Source: Pseudomonadota bacterium (GTDB lineage: Bacteria; Pseudomonadota; Gammaproteobacteria; Xanthomonadales; Xanthomonadaceae). Taken from it: a stretch of DNA of 10,686 nucleotides. Positions within the stretch are counted from its first letter, which is position 1, and each line of letters starts with the position of its first letter. The translations under genes and the position numbers were made by a program. Location: NCBI GenBank assembly GCA_023393895.1, contig JAEXBT010000142.1, positions 1-10,686 on the forward strand, given 5' to 3'. This document shows positions 1-6,223 of the stretch, piece by piece. Below the pieces are notes generated by a model. The model saw only the letters and a program-made list of their open reading frames with translations, did not search any database and was not told where the DNA came from.

Positions 1-621
1 ATGGTCGATGACCATGCGCTGGTCCGCACCGGCATGAAGCTGATCCTGGAGCAACAGGTCGACATGCAGATCGTCGGCGAGGCTGACAGCGGTGAAGTGG
101 CGCTGCCGGAGATCCGCAGGCTCAAGCCCGACGTCGTTCTCTGTGACCTGCACCTGCCAGGAATCAGCGGGTTGGAGATCACCGAGCGTGTCAGCCGCAG
201 CAGCAAGGTGGTCGTGGTTTCCGTGCTGGAGGACGGCCCATTGCCCAAGCGGCTGATCGATGCGGGCGCCAGCGGGTACCTGGGTAAGGGCGGTGACGCA
301 GGCGAACTGGTGCGTGCGGTGCGCGAGGTTGCGCGCGGTCGGCGTTATCTTGGGAGCAGCATCGCGCAGGCCATGGCGCTGTCGAACGTCGATGGCGACG
401 GTTCGCCTTTCGATGCGCTGTCGCCACGGGAGCTGGAAGTGGCGATGCTGCTGGTACAGGGCCTGCGGCAGGATGACATCGCGCGCAGGCTCAGCCTGAG
501 TGCCAAGACGATCAATACGCACAAGTCCCGTCTGTTCGAGAAACTCGGCGTCCGTGACAACATCGCGCTGGCGCGATTGGCAGGCCAGTACGGGCTGGTC
601 GACGCCGCGCGGACCGTCTGA
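1..621 (+). CDS. gacA: GacA/UvrY-type LuxR-family response regulator (5' end outside window)
   Basis: Two-component response regulator and transcription factor. The N-terminal receiver domain (about residues 1-115 of the visible part) has the acidic pair D3-D4, phospho-acceptor D49 in LCDLHLPG, S74 and conserved K96 in GYLGKG. A LuxR/NarL-type helix-turn-helix follows (about 139-195, LSPRELEVAMLL ... LSAKTINTHKSRLFEKL). The linker SPFDALSPRELE and the segment from PLPKRL to GYLGKG resemble GacA/UvrY more than generic NarL proteins. GacA proteins act with a GacS/BarA-type sensor and drive Rsm/Csr small-RNA genes; neither partner is visible here. The Met at position 1 is probably internal: it would remove the first beta strand that normally precedes VDDH, so about 4-7 residues and the promoter lie upstream. 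It is convergent with rne, 21 nt apart. The family is secure; the gacA assignment is likely but should be checked by tree. Confidence 0.85.
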   Translation: MVDDHALVRTGMKLILEQQVDMQIVGEADSGEVALPEIRRLKPDVVLCDLHLPGISGLEITERVSRSSKVVVVSVLEDGPLPKRLIDAGASGYLGKGGDAGELVRAVREVARGRRYLGSSIAQAMALSNVDGDGSPFDALSPRELEVAMLLVQGLRQDDIARRLSLSAKTINTHKSRLFEKLGVRDNIALARLAGQYGLVDAARTV

Positions 622-642
622 GCGCGCGCGGCGTGCCGACTG

Positions 643-3600
643 TCAGGCGGGGCGATCCCCGCCAGCCTCTTCGCCGGTGGCAGGAAGGACTTCATCCGCC
701 AATGCCTCGTCGGGATCAGCCTCGGCCAGCGTGGCTGCGTTGGCCTGCGCAAGCGGATCGGCGGCCTCCGGCGCGTTGATCGCCGCGGCATCGCCATCGG
801 GGCCATGCGCCTCCGGTACATCAAGGCCTGGCGGCGCGTCGCTGGCGATGGGCGTGGCCACGCCTGGTGCGTCGCTATCCGTAGCAGCAGGCATGCCGGG
901 AGAGGGGGCCTCCGTGGCGGATTCAGGCGCTGGCACCGTTTCCTTCGCCGCGGCCGGATCATCGATGCGCGGTGCGGCATTGACGACGGCGGGAGCACGG
1001 TAGACGCTTTCCGCCAGTGACACCGCGATGGCTGCCGACAATGGCAGCGCCGGACGCGCGGTGGACGCCGACGTGCGTGGATCGCGCGCAGCAGCCGTGG
1101 TCAGCCCGCTACCGGTGTTGGAGCTCGCTGCCGCTGGCACACTCTCCTGTTCAGACGCCGACGTTGCCTCGATATGCCCCAGACGCTCCCCTGCCTCGGC
1201 GGCGGGGGAAGGCACCTCTTCGGTGGCTTTCCCGGTGGGGGCTTCCGTGGCCGAGGCGCTTGCTTCGATGGGCGTCGGAGCCTGTGCTTCGGCCGGCTCG
1301 GCCACCTCGAAGTCGAACTCGGGCTGGTTCCCCTGTGCGGCAGGGGTCGCCTCTTCGTCTTCGCCCGATAGCTCGGTATCGGATTGCACGTCGATATCCG
1401 CTTCACCGGCACCATTGCGGCGACGACGACGCCCCCCGCGACGACCGCGGCGGCGGCGCGTGCCCTCGGCATTGGCTTCGCCGTCGGTGTTGCCAGCTTC
1501 AGGCGCGGTCTCCGAACCCACCTCGGCAGGCGTGGGCACGACCTGCGCGGACTCGGTCGCCTCGCTGGCGGCCTCGGCGGCGGTCACGGCCGCAGCGGCA
1601 GCAGTGGCAACAGCAGCTTCGGTGGCGGGTGTCGGGCTGGCGCTGGCTTCGACATCGGCAGCCGCGTCGCGCCCGCGGCGTCCACGGCTCCGGCTGCGCG
1701 GTTCCTTGTCGGGCGTCGCGGTCGGCGTGGTGTCGTTGCGCGGTTCGGTGGTCGCTGCGGAGACATCCTTGCCGTTCGGCTGCGCGCTACGCTCGCGTCG
1801 TGGCTTGTCCTGCTTCGGCTTTCCGGCCGCCTCACCGCGGGGCTCTCCCTGTTGCGCCCGGCCTTCCTGCTTCTGCTGCTTGCCACCGCGCGTGTTGCGC
1901 TGCTCTTCGCGCGTGGCACCCTTGCCGCGTGATCCGTTGTTCTGCCCGTCGCGGCGACGCTGGCGGTCGCCACGTGCTTCGCTCCGCTCGCCGCTGGCGG
2001 GAGCGGGATTGGCCGCCAGCTCGCCGGCCGGCGCGCCGGCGAAGAACTGCATCACCTTGGACAGGAAGCCCGCCTTCGGTTTGGCCGCGCCCTGGCTGAA
2101 GCGCGGCGCGGGCTGTTGCACGGGGGCCGGCTGCGGGGCCGGCGCCTCCTCGCGCGGCGCGCGCACCGGCGCGGGCTGGGTCGGCTTGACGTTGCGCACC
2201 GCCGGCACGTCCGGGATGTTGAGATGCGCCTTGCTCAGCGCATGGGTTGGCAGCTTGCGCGGGGTGCCGCGCTGGTAGCTGGGGCGCGAGGTCTCCTCGC
2301 CCAGTTCGTTCTCGCGGATCCGGGTGACTTCGTAATGCGGGGTGTGCAACTGCTCGTCGGCGACGATCACCACCGGCGCGTCGTGGCGGCGCTCGATCTC
2401 CGACAGCGCCACGCGCTTCTCGTTGAGCAGGAAGTTGGCGATCTCCACCGGCGCCTGCACCAGCACCTGGCCGGTGTTGTCCTTCATCGCGTGCTCCTCG
2501 GCGACGCGGATGATCGACAGCGACAGCGATTCCACGCTGCGCATGCGGCCGTGGCCCTCGCAGCGCGGGCAGACGATCTGGCTGGCCTCGCCCAGCGATG
2601 GGCGCAGCCGCTGGCGCGACATCTCCATCAGCCCGAAGCGCGAGATGCGGCCGATCTGCACGCGCGCGCGGTCGTACTTCAGGGAGTTCTGCAGGCGGTT
2701 CTCGACTTCGCGCTGGTGCTTGTTCGAGGACATGTCGATGAAGTCGATCACCACTAGGCCGCCGAGGTCGCGCAGGCGCAGCTGGCGGGCCACTTCCTCG
2801 GCCGCCTCCAGGTTGGTGTTGAACGCGGTTTCCTCGATGTCGCCGCCGCGGGTCGCGCGCGCGGAGTTGACGTCGATCGCGGTCAGCGCCTCGGTCTGGT
2901 CGATCACCAGCGCGCCGCCGGAGGGCAGGCGCACCTCGCGCTCATACGCGCTCTCGATCTGCGATTCGATCTGGAAACGGTTGAACAGCGGGGTGTCGTC
3001 GGTGTAGTGCTTGAGCTTGCGCAGGTTGTGCGGCATCACCATCGAGACGAAGTCACGTGCTTCCTCGTACATCTCCGGCGTGTCGACGAGGATCTCGCCG
3101 ATGTCGGCGCGCATGTAGTCACGCAGCGCGCGCACGATCAGTCGCGATTCCTGGTAGATCAGGAACGGGGAGGGCTTGGACAGCGCGGCCTCGGCGATCG
3201 CCTTCCAGATCGACAGCAGGTAGTCGAGGTCCCACTGCAGCTCCTCGGCGTCACGGCCAACGCCGGCGGTGCGGATGATCACGCCCATGCCGTCCGGGAT
3301 CTCGAGCGCGTCCATCGCGCGCTTGAGTTCGGCGCGGTCATCGCCCTCGATGCGGCGCGAGACCCCGCCGGCGCTCGGCGAATTCGGCATCAGCACCATG
3401 TAGCGGCCGGCCAGCGAGATGAAGGTGGTCAGCGCCGCACCCTTGTTGCCGCGCTCCTCCTTGTCGACCTGCACCACCACTTCCTGGCCTTCGCGCAGGA
3501 GCTCCTTGATGTTGGCCTTGTTGTGGTCGACCCCGGACTGGAAGTAGTCGCGGGAGATTTCCTTCAGCGGGAGGAAGCCGTGGCGCTCGGCGCCGTAATC

Positions 3601-3774
3601 GACGAACGCGGCTTCCAGAGAGGGCTCGAGGCGGGTGATCTTGCCCTTGTAGATGTTGGACTTCTTGTTTTCCTTCGAGGGTTGCTCGATGTCGATGTCG
3701 TACAAGTTCTGGCCATCGACGATCGCGACGCGCAGTTCTTCAGCCTGCGTCGCATTGATCAGCATGCGCTTCAT
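643..3774 (-). CDS. rne: Ribonuclease E
   Basis: Essential endoribonuclease for mRNA decay and for rRNA/tRNA maturation, and scaffold of the RNA degradosome; 1043 aa. An S1 RNA-binding domain lies at about residues 37-120. The catalytic DNase I-like part has [18 protein letters not shown] with D301 and VVIDFIDM with D344, matching E. coli D303 and D346. The zinc-link CPRCEGHG has C402 and C405. After about residue 500 the chain is low-complexity Pro/Ala/Glu/Arg. It contains a short amphipathic stretch (567-582, [12 protein letters not shown]) placed like the E. coli membrane-targeting helix, and an arginine block at 772-786 ([18 protein letters not shown] region) likely to bind RNA. Start chosen at MKRMLINA, the conserved family N terminus, with AAGGAA six nt upstream. 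The reading frame stays open to 4107, but that 111-residue extension is not family-like. Divergent from rluC; probably autoregulated through its leader. Confidence 0.97.
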   Translation of the reverse strand: MKRMLINATQAEELRVAIVDGQNLYDIDIEQPSKENKKSNIYKGKITRLEPSLEAAFVDYGAERHGFLPLKEISRDYFQSGVDHNKANIKELLREGQEVVVQVDKEERGNKGAALTTFISLAGRYMVLMPNSPSAGGVSRRIEGDDRAELKRAMDALEIPDGMGVIIRTAGVGRDAEELQWDLDYLLSIWKAIAEAALSKPSPFLIYQESRLIVRALRDYMRADIGEILVDTPEMYEEARDFVSMVMPHNLRKLKHYTDDTPLFNRFQIESQIESAYEREVRLPSGGALVIDQTEALTAIDVNSARATRGGDIEETAFNTNLEAAEEVARQLRLRDLGGLVVIDFIDMSSNKHQREVENRLQNSLKYDRARVQIGRISRFGLMEMSRQRLRPSLGEASQIVCPRCEGHGRMRSVESLSLSIIRVAEEHAMKDNTGQVLVQAPVEIANFLLNEKRVALSEIERRHDAPVVIVADEQLHTPHYEVTRIRENELGEETSRPSYQRGTPRKLPTHALSKAHLNIPDVPAVRNVKPTQPAPVRAPREEAPAPQPAPVQQPAPRFSQGAAKPKAGFLSKVMQFFAGAPAGELAANPAPASGERSEARGDRQRRRDGQNNGSRGKGATREEQRNTRGGKQQKQEGRAQQGEPRGEAAGKPKQDKPRRERSAQPNGKDVSAATTEPRNDTTPTATPDKEPRSRSRGRRGRDAAADVEASASPTPATEAAVATAAAAAVTAAEAASEATESAQVVPTPAEVGSETAPEAGNTDGEANAEGTRRRRGRRGGRRRRRNGAGEADIDVQSDTELSGEDEEATPAAQGNQPEFDFEVAEPAEAQAPTPIEASASATEAPTGKATEEVPSPAAEAGERLGHIEATSASEQESVPAAASSNTGSGLTTAAARDPRTSASTARPALPLSAAIAVSLAESVYRAPAVVNAAPRIDDPAAAKETVPAPESATEAPSPGMPAATDSDAPGVATPIASDAPPGLDVPEAHGPDGDAAAINAPEAADPLAQANAATLAEADPDEALADEVLPATGEEAGGDRPA
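646..663. terminator. GC-rich hairpin in the gacA/rne convergent junction
   Basis: Perfect inverted repeat GGCGGGG (646-652), loop CGAT, CCCCGCC (657-663). It covers the last codons of rne, just before its stop, and lies about 25 nt past the stop of the response regulator. Neither strand has a T-run after it, so it is not a classical intrinsic terminator. It could stabilise the 3' end of either transcript or serve as a weak transcription barrier. Confidence 0.3.
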
Positions 3775-3778
3775 TGTT

Positions 3779-3808
3779 CGTTCCTTGCGCGCGCTCACGC
3801 GCGGAACG
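3779..3808 (-). promoter_or_regulatory. Hairpin sequestering the rne ribosome binding site
   Basis: On the minus strand, CGTTCC (3808-3803) pairs with GGAACG (3784-3779), and inside it GCGCG (3802-3798) pairs with CGCGC (3791-3787). The loop is six nt, with a two-A bulge on the 3' side. This gives 11 base pairs. The rne Shine-Dalgarno AAGGAA (3786-3781) lies in the bulge and 3' arm, six nt before the ATG. Such a structure would block ribosome access unless opened. The pairing is read directly from the sequence; a regulatory role is inferred. Confidence 0.6.
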
Positions 3809-4143
3809 CCGGGCGTTTCGCCTCTGGTCACCGCTGGGCGCCGGCCGCGCGAATGCGCAGGCGTCGCCTGGAGTTGTCCAGCGCTGCAACACCACGGCGG
3901 GCCGCGGGAGCGCTCGTTGTTGTTCCTGTCTGTTGCTCTGGCCGCCGCCGGCAAATGGATCGCGGGCGGCGGGACTTGGGTTCCTTCCACGCCATCCGGG
4001 GACGACGTGCGATCTGTGCCTCCGTCGGGCGATCGCTGGCGGGACCTGCCCCGGGGGCAGTGGCTGCGCTTCGTCCGAACCCGGGATCCGGGGCTTTCGG
4101 CCCGCAAAATCCGCGGAAATTCAGTGGCTTGCTTCGCACGGCG

Positions 4144-4152
4144 AGTGTATCA
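4144..4152 (-). promoter_or_regulatory. Candidate extended -10 promoter of rne
   Basis: On the minus strand the sequence TGATACACT occurs here: TACACT matches TATAAT at four of six positions and is preceded by TG one base upstream, an extended -10. No good -35 box is visible at 16-18 bp. A start about seven bases downstream (near 4137) would give a leader of about 363 nt before the rne ATG. It lies in the most AT-rich patch of the intergenic region. The call is tentative. Confidence 0.4.
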
Positions 4153-4240
4153 GATAAACCTGTCGCACCGGCAGTGCAGACGCTGCCGCGGAAAACCGTC
4201 ATGCTGGCGGCCCGCACGCCCATCCATCGTTCATATATTC

Positions 4241-5200
4241 ATGTCAGAAGCTGCTCCGGACCGCCCGACCGCCCGCACCGTTCGGGTCAGCGATGACCGC
4301 GACGGCCAGCGGCTGGACAATTTCCTGCTCGGGCAGCTGAAGGGTGCGCCGCGTTCGCTGGTCTACAAGATCGTGCGCAGTGGCCAGGTCCGGGTGAACG
4401 GCGGCCGTGCCAAGCCGGAGCGCAAGCTGGCCGGTGGCGACGAGGTGCGGATCCCGCCGATCCGTCTCAGCGAGCCGGGAGAAGCCACGCCGCCACCGAA
4501 GTCCCTGCTTGCGGCACTGGAGGCGGCCATCCTGTTCGAGGATGCGCGGCTGCTGGCATTGAACAAGCCGAGCGGGCTGGCCAGCCACGGCGGCAGCGGA
4601 ATCAGCCACGGGGCGATCGAATCCCTGCGCGCGTTGCGGCCGGGCCAGTCGCTGGAACTGGTGCACCGCCTCGACCGGGACACCTCGGGCCTGCTGGTGG
4701 TGGCCAAGAAGCGCTCGGCGCTGCGTGAGCTGCAGGCCTTGTTGCGCGAGGACCACGGCGCCGGGATCGACAAGCGCTACCTGGCGCTGCTCATCGGGCG
4801 GATGCCGGACGGGGTGATGACGGTGGAGGCGCCGCTGCACGTCGGCCTGCGCCAGGGCGGCGAACGCCACGTCACCGTGAGCGAGGCCGGCAAGCCATCG
4901 ACCACCCATTTCCGCATGCTGGAGCGGCGCGGCGGGATGAGCTGGTGCGAGGCACGCATCGAGACCGGGCGGACCCACCAGATCCGCGTGCATGCGCAGC
5001 ATCTGGGGCATCCGGTGGCCGGTGACGACAAGTACGGCGACGCGGAAGCCAACCGCCGGCTGCGCGAGCAGGCCGGGCTGAAGCGGCTGTTCCTGCATGC
5101 GGCGTCGCTGCGCTTCGCGCTGGACGCCGGCCGTGCCGAATACCTGCTGGAGGCACCGCTGCCGCCGGACCTGCGCGAGGTGCTGGACCGGCTGGGCTGA
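4241..5200 (+). CDS. rluC: Ribosomal large subunit pseudouridine synthase C
   Basis: RluA-family enzyme that converts uridines of 23S rRNA to pseudouridine (in E. coli positions 955, 2504 and 2580); 319 aa, the usual length for RluC. An N-terminal S4 RNA-binding domain lies at about residues 22-80 (QRLDNFLLGQLKGAPRSL, then SGQVRVNG). The catalytic motif HRLDRDTSGLL has D145 as the expected nucleophile (D144 in E. coli). The motif around GRTHQIRVHAQHLGHP near residues 245-260 is the other family signature. Position divergent from rne, as in E. coli, favours RluC over RluD or RluA. The start at MSEAAPDRP is the only Met before the S4 domain that fits; no Shine-Dalgarno precedes it, only an AT-rich TATATTC. 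Convergent with phhB, 15 nt apart. Confidence 0.93.
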   Translation: MSEAAPDRPTARTVRVSDDRDGQRLDNFLLGQLKGAPRSLVYKIVRSGQVRVNGGRAKPERKLAGGDEVRIPPIRLSEPGEATPPPKSLLAALEAAILFEDARLLALNKPSGLASHGGSGISHGAIESLRALRPGQSLELVHRLDRDTSGLLVVAKKRSALRELQALLREDHGAGIDKRYLALLIGRMPDGVMTVEAPLHVGLRQGGERHVTVSEAGKPSTTHFRMLERRGGMSWCEARIETGRTHQIRVHAQHLGHPVAGDDKYGDAEANRRLREQAGLKRLFLHAASLRFALDAGRAEYLLEAPLPPDLREVLDRLG

Positions 5201-5215
5201 GCGCCTCGCGTCGCG

Positions 5216-5557
5216 TCAGTCGGCCAGCCGCTCGGCCTTGGCCGCGCAGATGAAGTCGTTCTCCGACAGCCCGCCGACATCGTGGGTGGAATACCGCACC
5301 ACGCAGCGGTCGTAGTGCACGGACAGGTCGGGGTGGTGGTCTTCGCGGTGGGCCATGTGCGCCAGCGCGTTCACGAAGGCCATGGTCCGGTAGTAGTCGG
5401 CGAAGTGGTAGGTCTTGCCGAGCGCGGCGTCATCCTCGACCAGCTCCCAGCCCGGCAGCTGCGGCATCAGCTCACGGATGCTGGCTTCGCTCAGGCGGTG
5501 TTCCTGCCCGCGCTTCGGGCTGCAGCGGGCCTCGGCCAGGGGAACCAAATCACTCAT
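5216..5557 (-). CDS. phhB: Pterin-4a-carbinolamine dehydratase
   Basis: Small enzyme (113 aa) that dehydrates 4a-hydroxytetrahydrobiopterin and so recycles the pterin cofactor used by phenylalanine hydroxylase. The family motif is complete: HREDHHPDLSVHYDRC, with H74-H75-P76, followed by STHDVGGLSENDF with H92 and D93; these three histidines correspond to the active-site set of the family. The N-terminal part up to PGWEL and the YYRTMAFVNALAHMAH helix are also typical. Start chosen at MSDLVPL because GGAG sits six nt upstream; an in-frame TTG four codons earlier overlaps that site and is less likely. No phenylalanine hydroxylase is in the window, so its partner must be elsewhere or it has a moonlighting role. 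Divergent from nfuA with a 60-bp gap. Confidence 0.93.
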   Translation of the reverse strand: MSDLVPLAEARCSPKRGQEHRLSEASIRELMPQLPGWELVEDDAALGKTYHFADYYRTMAFVNALAHMAHREDHHPDLSVHYDRCVVRYSTHDVGGLSENDFICAAKAERLAD

Positions 5558-5605
5558 CGGGCACTCCAAGTTCGGCTGCTCGGCCGGCAGTCACGGATCG
5601 ACCGA

Positions 5606-5613
5606 TAGAATAC
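5606..5613. promoter_or_regulatory. Overlapping divergent -10 elements of nfuA and phhB
   Basis: On the plus strand TAGAAT (5606-5611, five of six consensus positions) ends six bases before the nfuA ATG, so transcription would start at or next to that ATG. On the minus strand TATTCT (5613-5608, four of six) overlaps it and would start phhB mRNA near 5601, leaving about 44 nt of leader with a normal Shine-Dalgarno. No convincing -35 box is seen for either direction. Confidence 0.5.
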
Positions 5614-5617
5614 CCGC

Positions 5618-6211
5618 ATGATCGACATCACCGAATCCGCGCAGGCGCATTTCCGCAAACTGATCGAACGTGAGGCCATGCCGGGCCTGGGCGTGCGGCT
5701 GTCCGCGGTGCATCCGGGCACCCCGCGTGCCGACGTGCGGCTGGAGTTCGCCGGCCCCGACGACCTGCAGGGAGACGAATGGGCGGTGGACTGCGAAGGC
5801 TTCACCTTGTGGGTGGATGCCGGCAGCGCCGGCGTGCTGGATGGTGCCCGCATCGATTACGAGCAGAAGGCGACCGGCGGCCAGCTGCAGATCCGCGCGC
5901 CGCGCATCAAGGGCGTGGCGCCGGAGGCCGGCGCGTCGCTGGTGGAACGCGTCATGTGGGTGGTCGAGCACGAGATCAATCCGCAGCTGGCGATGCATCG
6001 CGGCAACGTGAGGGTGGAAGAGGTCACTGCTGAAGGCGTCGTGATCCTGCGCTTCGGCGGTGGCTGCCACGGCTGCGGGATGGCCGACGTCACCCTCAAG
6101 CAGGGCATCGAGAAGACCCTGCTGGAGAAGGTGCCGGGCGTGACCGCGGTGCGCGATGCCACCGACCACGCCAGCGGCGACGCCCCCTACGTCCCGCGCG
6201 GCAGCGCCTGA
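5618..6211 (+). CDS. nfuA: Fe-S biogenesis protein NfuA
   Basis: Iron-sulfur cluster carrier that receives a [4Fe-4S] cluster and passes it to target enzymes, important under oxidative stress or iron limitation; 197 aa (E. coli NfuA is 191). The N-terminal half (about 1-100, [26 protein letters not shown]) is a degenerate A-type carrier domain without the three ligand cysteines. The C-terminal NifU-like domain (about 108-185) has [20 protein letters not shown] with the cluster-binding C150-x-x-C153. This two-domain layout defines NfuA. No Shine-Dalgarno precedes the ATG, and a -10-like TAGAAT lies at the distance expected for a leaderless transcript. A gene for a single-pass membrane protein starts 12 nt after the stop, suggesting cotranscription. 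Confidence 0.96.
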   Translation: MIDITESAQAHFRKLIEREAMPGLGVRLSAVHPGTPRADVRLEFAGPDDLQGDEWAVDCEGFTLWVDAGSAGVLDGARIDYEQKATGGQLQIRAPRIKGVAPEAGASLVERVMWVVEHEINPQLAMHRGNVRVEEVTAEGVVILRFGGGCHGCGMADVTLKQGIEKTLLEKVPGVTAVRDATDHASGDAPYVPRGSA

Positions 6212-6223
6212 GGCCCACGCCGC

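Larger units (their letters stand above)
3775..4240. promoter_or_regulatory. rne-rluC divergent intergenic region with rne leader
   Basis: A 466-bp stretch without a credible gene. On the minus strand it should hold the rne promoter and a GC-rich 5' leader. Besides the hairpin at the ribosome binding site it contains CTGCCCC-G-GGGGCAG (4046-4060) and CCCGG-GAT-CCGGG (4080-4092), which would form further stem-loops in the rne mRNA. In E. coli a 361-nt rne leader binds RNase E and feeds back on its own mRNA; the similar position and size here suggest an analogous element, although I recognise no sequence match. The open frames crossing it are continuations of shadow frames. Confidence 0.6.

Noticed and set aside
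1384..1470. Possible repeat array or CRISPR from recurring CGGCG/GACGAC strings
   Set aside because: No regular repeat-spacer period; the strings are Arg codons of the RNase E arginine block.
1028..2278. Long plus-strand open frames opposite the rne C-terminal half (also 1017-2099 and 1384-1932)
   Set aside because: Their translations are Ala/Arg/Ser-rich mirrors of the low-complexity RNase E tail, with no domain, and they overlap a certain gene. They are a GC-bias artefact.
3775..4107. 111-residue N-terminal extension of RNase E in the same frame
   Set aside because: The family begins at MKRMLINA, which has a Shine-Dalgarno. The extension is Arg/Ser/Pro-rich and simply an open GC-rich leader.
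3653..4240. N-terminal extension of RluC giving a 515-aa product
   Set aside because: It would overlap the conserved start of rne and the leader; RluC is normally about 320 aa, and 4241 gives that length.
3007..4296. 429-aa plus-strand open frame over the rne catalytic domain and leader
   Set aside because: Mirror frame of rne codons, with no recognisable motif; it also overlaps the start of rluC.
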